Shown here piece by piece: positions 7,201 through 8,989 of a DNA stretch of 8,989 nt (position 1 is the stretch's first letter; each line of letters begins with the position of its first letter). The notes under the pieces are model-generated. The model was not told the origin of the DNA. It saw nothing but the letters and a program-made list of their open reading frames with translations, and made no database searches. The translations under genes and the position numbers were made by a program. Origin of the DNA: JAAYKS01 sp964479435 (lineage in GTDB: Bacteria; Bacillota; Clostridia; Saccharofermentanales; UBA5734); NCBI GenBank assembly GCA_964479435.1, contig CAYZME010000072.1:1-8989 (forward strand). Reading direction: 5' to 3'.

Positions 7201-8479
7201 GGCTTATGTCGCGCCCGCGAACGCTTTGCAAGAAGAGATTGTCACCACCTGGAGCGAGATCTTGGAAATCGACCACGACCGCATCGGCCTGGACAATGAC
7301 TTCTTTGCCCTCGGGGGAGATTCGCTGAGCGCCATCCGGGTCGTCGCGCGACTCGACAGCGGACTGACCGTCACCGATTTGTATGAATTGCCGACGGCGC
7401 GCCTGCTCGAACCCCGGTTGCGATTGCTGCGCGAGGCCAAGCACAGCGGCACCTTATCTTCGGTTCTGGGACCGCTCGCGGACCCGGAAAGCGACCCGCC
7501 GACCGTCGCCAACGCCGTCGAAATCGCGGCGGCCACCATCGAAGAAGCCGTGGCGAAAAAGCCGCCGACGGCGGACTCTACGCACGTTGTCGTCGAGAAT
7601 GTCGCGGCCTCCTGCGCCCTCCCGTTGCCCAAAGACAACCGCGCCTCGGACGGGGATTTGCTCCGCCGATTGGCCGGCCCCCGCGGCGCGGCTTCGCGCA
7701 TTCTGTTGTGCTTCCCTTATGGCGGCGGCACCGCGATCAACTACAAAGCATTAGCAACAGCGATTCGTGCCGCGGCGCCGGACACAGCCGTTTACGGCGT
7801 CTCGCCGCAAGGACACGAATTTGGCCGCGAGGAACCTTTTCAAACACCCCAGGAAACCGCGCGCCGCGTCGTCGACGAAATCTTGCGCAAAGTCCGCGGC
7901 CCGATCATTTTGTACGCGCACTGTGTCGGGACCGCGCTGGCGACCGAGACCGCCCGCCTGCTGGAGCGTGAAAACATTCCCATCGCGGGTTTCTTCGCCG
8001 GCGCCATCTTGCCGCCGCGGGTGGCCGGTCTGTTGGGGCGCGCGTTTGACCCCTGGAAGATTTTCCCCGACCGGCGCGTGATCGCGCTTCTGCGCCGGAT
8101 CGGCTTGCCGGATATCCAGGTCGATCCCCAATTCACCCGCTTTGCCATGCGCGTTTTCCGCCGCGATGTCGCCGACTTCTACGCGTATTTTCATGATTTC
8201 GCACGCAAAAACACGCCGCCGCTGTCCACGCCTGTCCAGATTCTGGTCGGCGATCAGGATCCCATGACGCGCCGTTACCTCGCGCGGCAGCACTTTTGGA
8301 CGCGATACGCGTCGGCGTATCATCTGACCGTCTTGGCTGGCGCAGGTCACTACTTTGTCCACACCCATCCGCAGCAGGTGGCAGAGTTGATTCTCCACGC
8401 GACCCGCGCCCGTATGACTCCAGGCAAACGTATGGCGCCCCGCGCGCCCGCGCAGCCGGCCGCGAAGGGAGGTTCGTAA
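4292..8479 (+). CDS. Single-module NRPS, C-A-PCP-TE, threonine-like pocket, cysteine thioesterase
   Basis: This synthetase (1395 aa from TTG; 1415 if GTG 4232 were used) would join an acyl or peptidyl donor to one amino acid and release the product. C domain, 8-440: HHLLADAW at 138-145 keeps the catalytic His139 and Asp143. A domain, 465-960: YTSGSTGRPKG at 615-625, YGITETT at 758-764, YRSGDL at 845-850, NGKVDRK at 951-957. Aligning by eye to GrsA, the pocket reads D661 F662 W665 A708 V731 G733 M757 V765 H766 K953 (DFWAVGMVHK), close to the threonine code DFWNIGMVHK. PCP, 975-1043: LGGDSL with Ser1011 for phosphopantetheine. A linker rich in Ala, Pro and Glu (1050-1125) follows. TE, 1135-1372: FPYGGG at 1141-1146, nucleophile motif AHCVG with Cys1211 (codon 7922-7924, TGT) instead of serine, Asp1323 (or 1321), His1353. 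With no NRPS upstream, the C domain may accept acyl-CoA. Exact product unknown. Confidence 0.93.
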   Translation: MHVASTKETYPLTDPQLGIWNTEKKHAGTSISVIAATEKLKGDIDYAVLERAINLFIERNEGMRLRFVEVDGEPRQYLEPYVWHPIETVDFTGRDLSALYRWDSELTAIPFAINGHDLFRFYMFRLNAREGGYYIKIHHLLADAWTFIQLGNQIMRYYHALLRDRPILPERLPSYLDYVASQQAYFTSDRFARDRAYWRQRFDELPDFTSLKAHGADAQTLRAHRRTFVLPRKLSLKIQEHCLMYKTSPFTLFLASLAIYINRVTGKDDLIIGTPVLNRVNHREKETVGMFISTVPIRVALTDGGMDFRTFYGTIAREWMEILRHQKYPYEWLLKDVRDHHKGTHALYDIVLSYQNARFEHNEDDEIEHEGRWHFNGYQTPSLSIHINDRECQGDLVIDYDYRDNLYYAKEIEFIHDHIIRILWHALDNPARAISRIDMISEKEIRRLLYEFNQTDAEYPKEATLHSLFEAQAARWPDRVAVNCGTRALTYGQLDRWANRLAHALRARGAGPDQIIALFMQRDVAMIAAILGVLKSGGAYLPIDPDYPADRISYILEDSGAALLATDQTGAFAFASARVNVLDFADEPPADSGLPDGRTPPVPLAGAGDLAYIIYTSGSTGRPKGVMIEHRNVVRLMINSRFPFEVDHTDVWSMFHSYCFDFSVWEMYGALLYGGRLVIIPRDVARDTRRFLRVLENERVTMLSQTPAAFYNLVHEEMQQLVSRLSLRYVVFGGEALKPLLLKPFYARHPETRLINMYGITETTVHVTFKEIGPEEIEQNVSNIGRPIPTLRTYICDKNLMLLPVGVPGELCVGGDGVGRGYLNNPELTAQRFVPSPYVPGEILYRSGDLARMYARGEMEYLGRIDNQVKIRGHRIELGEIESTMQRHPAVSETVVLTRENQLGTHQLCAYYVPTEPISPAEIRAYLASCLPEYMIPAHLVPLEHMPLTANGKVDRKNLPAPEEQAEAETAYVAPANALQEEIVTTWSEILEIDHDRIGLDNDFFALGGDSLSAIRVVARLDSGLTVTDLYELPTARLLEPRLRLLREAKHSGTLSSVLGPLADPESDPPTVANAVEIAAATIEEAVAKKPPTADSTHVVVENVAASCALPLPKDNRASDGDLLRRLAGPRGAASRILLCFPYGGGTAINYKALATAIRAAAPDTAVYGVSPQGHEFGREEPFQTPQETARRVVDEILRKVRGPIILYAHCVGTALATETARLLERENIPIAGFFAGAILPPRVAGLLGRAFDPWKIFPDRRVIALLRRIGLPDIQVDPQFTRFAMRVFRRDVADFYAYFHDFARKNTPPLSTPVQILVGDQDPMTRRYLARQHFWTRYASAYHLTVLAGAGHYFVHTHPQQVAELILHATRARMTPGKRMAPRAPAQPAAKGGS
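8467..8472 (+). promoter_or_regulatory. Ribosome binding site of the sensor gene inside the NRPS end
   Basis: GGGAGG lies in the last codons of the NRPS, 11 bases before the GTG at 8484. The spacing is slightly long but the match is strong, and it couples the two genes. Confidence 0.55.
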
Positions 8480-8483
8480 TCGG

Positions 8484-8989
8484 GTGGATACTCTGGGCTT
8501 TGTTTTAATTCATGTCACGCTTGTATTTTTGTTGTTTATTCTTTTTTATGTGGCCCGCATCCGCAACCGCAAGCAGATCCACACCGCTTTTCTGTTTCTG
8601 ATTCTGACGCTGCTGATCTGGGCCATTGGCACAATCGGCCTGGAATACATCCACCGCTTCGGGGACCGGACCAGCGCGTTCATGGTCTCCGTCGCGTATG
8701 TGGGGCTGATCCTGACGCCCCTGGCGATCCTCTATCTCGGGGTGGTTTTTGCTTATACCAATGTCCGCCTGACCTGGCCTTATCTATTCATGCTTCTGGA
8801 ACCGCTGGTGGCGATCGGCTTGTTGTTTACCAACCGCTATCACGGCTTGTTTTACAAAGAAATCGTATATCAGACCTTGACCAGATCCGAGGCGCTGGGG
8901 CCCTATTTTGCGATTCATACCGTATACAGCTATGCCTGTATTCTGCTGGGGATGGCGTTTTTAATCTATTTCTCAGTCAAGAATTCAGG
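8484..8989 (+). CDS. 7TM sensor protein, N-terminal part (histidine kinase or GGDEF type)
   Basis: The visible 168 residues run off the right edge. They match the N-terminal 7TM sensor domain found in front of histidine kinase or GGDEF outputs (HisKA_7TM type). Hydrophobic segments lie at about 5-23, 34-52, 65-90, 98-116 and 141-163. After the first come positive residues (ARIRNRKQIH, 24-33). The segment TNRYHGLFY at 116-124 is characteristic of this family. The output domain is outside the window, so kinase versus cyclase is unresolved. GTG 8484 is chosen because it follows GGGAGG and places the first membrane helix at the N-terminus. The gap from the NRPS stop is four bases and I see no terminator, so the two genes are almost certainly co-transcribed. 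Confidence 0.82.
   Translation, partial: MDTLGFVLIHVTLVFLLFILFYVARIRNRKQIHTAFLFLILTLLIWAIGTIGLEYIHRFGDRTSAFMVSVAYVGLILTPLAILYLGVVFAYTNVRLTWPYLFMLLEPLVAIGLLFTNRYHGLFYKEIVYQTLTRSEALGPYFAIHTVYSYACILLGMAFLIYFSVKNS

Noticed and set aside
4919..7444. An 841-codon minus-strand open frame inside the NRPS
   Set aside because: It mirrors the NRPS reading frame through third-position GC bias. The plus-strand frame carries all NRPS core motifs in order, and the minus-strand protein has none that I recognise.
8296..8508. A 70-codon frame overlapping the NRPS end and the sensor start
   Set aside because: It is out of frame with both genes, Arg-rich and lacks membrane segments; the frame from GTG 8484 gives a clear 7TM domain instead.
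1..8989. Mobile element, CRISPR, tRNA or other RNA gene
   Set aside because: I looked on both strands for transposase motifs, terminal repeats, regularly spaced repeats and tRNA-like cloverleaf ends in the intergenic regions and found none.

Overview
The window comes from a GC-rich bacterium (about 60% GC by eye) that uses strong GGAGG-type ribosome binding sites and accepts GTG and TTG starts. A two-subunit 2-oxoacid:ferredoxin oxidoreductase points to anaerobic or microaerobic metabolism. The 7TM-type sensor protein and the style of the condensation domain resemble those of Firmicutes or Chloroflexota, but I cannot fix the phylum. I see no tRNA, rRNA, CRISPR array, transposase or phage gene, and no gene-free stretch longer than 300 bases.

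Layout. (1) Minus strand, 1-1216: a GH42 beta-galactosidase with its start inside the window and its C-terminus cut off by the left edge. (2) 1217-1452: a divergent intergenic region with an extended -10 promoter for the rightward genes and two small hairpins in the following leader. (3) Plus strand, 1453-4010: korA and korB, overlapping by ATGA. They encode a gamma-alpha fusion and a TPP-binding beta subunit that convert a 2-oxoacid to acyl-CoA. (4) 4011-4291: a second intergenic region with a terminator-like inverted repeat, two short palindromes, a good sigma70-type promoter and a leader hairpin. (5) Plus strand, 4292-8479: a stand-alone single-module nonribosomal peptide synthetase, condensation-adenylation-carrier-thioesterase, probably starting at TTG. 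(6) Plus strand, 8484 to the right edge: the first 168 codons of a 7TM sensor protein, probably a histidine kinase or diguanylate cyclase, four bases after the NRPS stop.

How the genes may work together. The NRPS and the sensor look like one transcription unit with its own promoter. The adenylation pocket reads close to the published threonine code, and the thioesterase has cysteine where serine is usual. Cysteine thioesterases are known from synthetases that close four-membered rings, such as the obafluorin beta-lactone. The simplest reading is a one-module enzyme that makes an N-acyl-threonine, released as an acid, ester or beta-lactone. The co-transcribed receptor-like membrane protein might sense that product or its effect. 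KorAB could supply an acyl-CoA for the first condensation, but it has its own promoter and may be unrelated. The family assignments are firm; the product, the signalling role and the KorAB link are inference.
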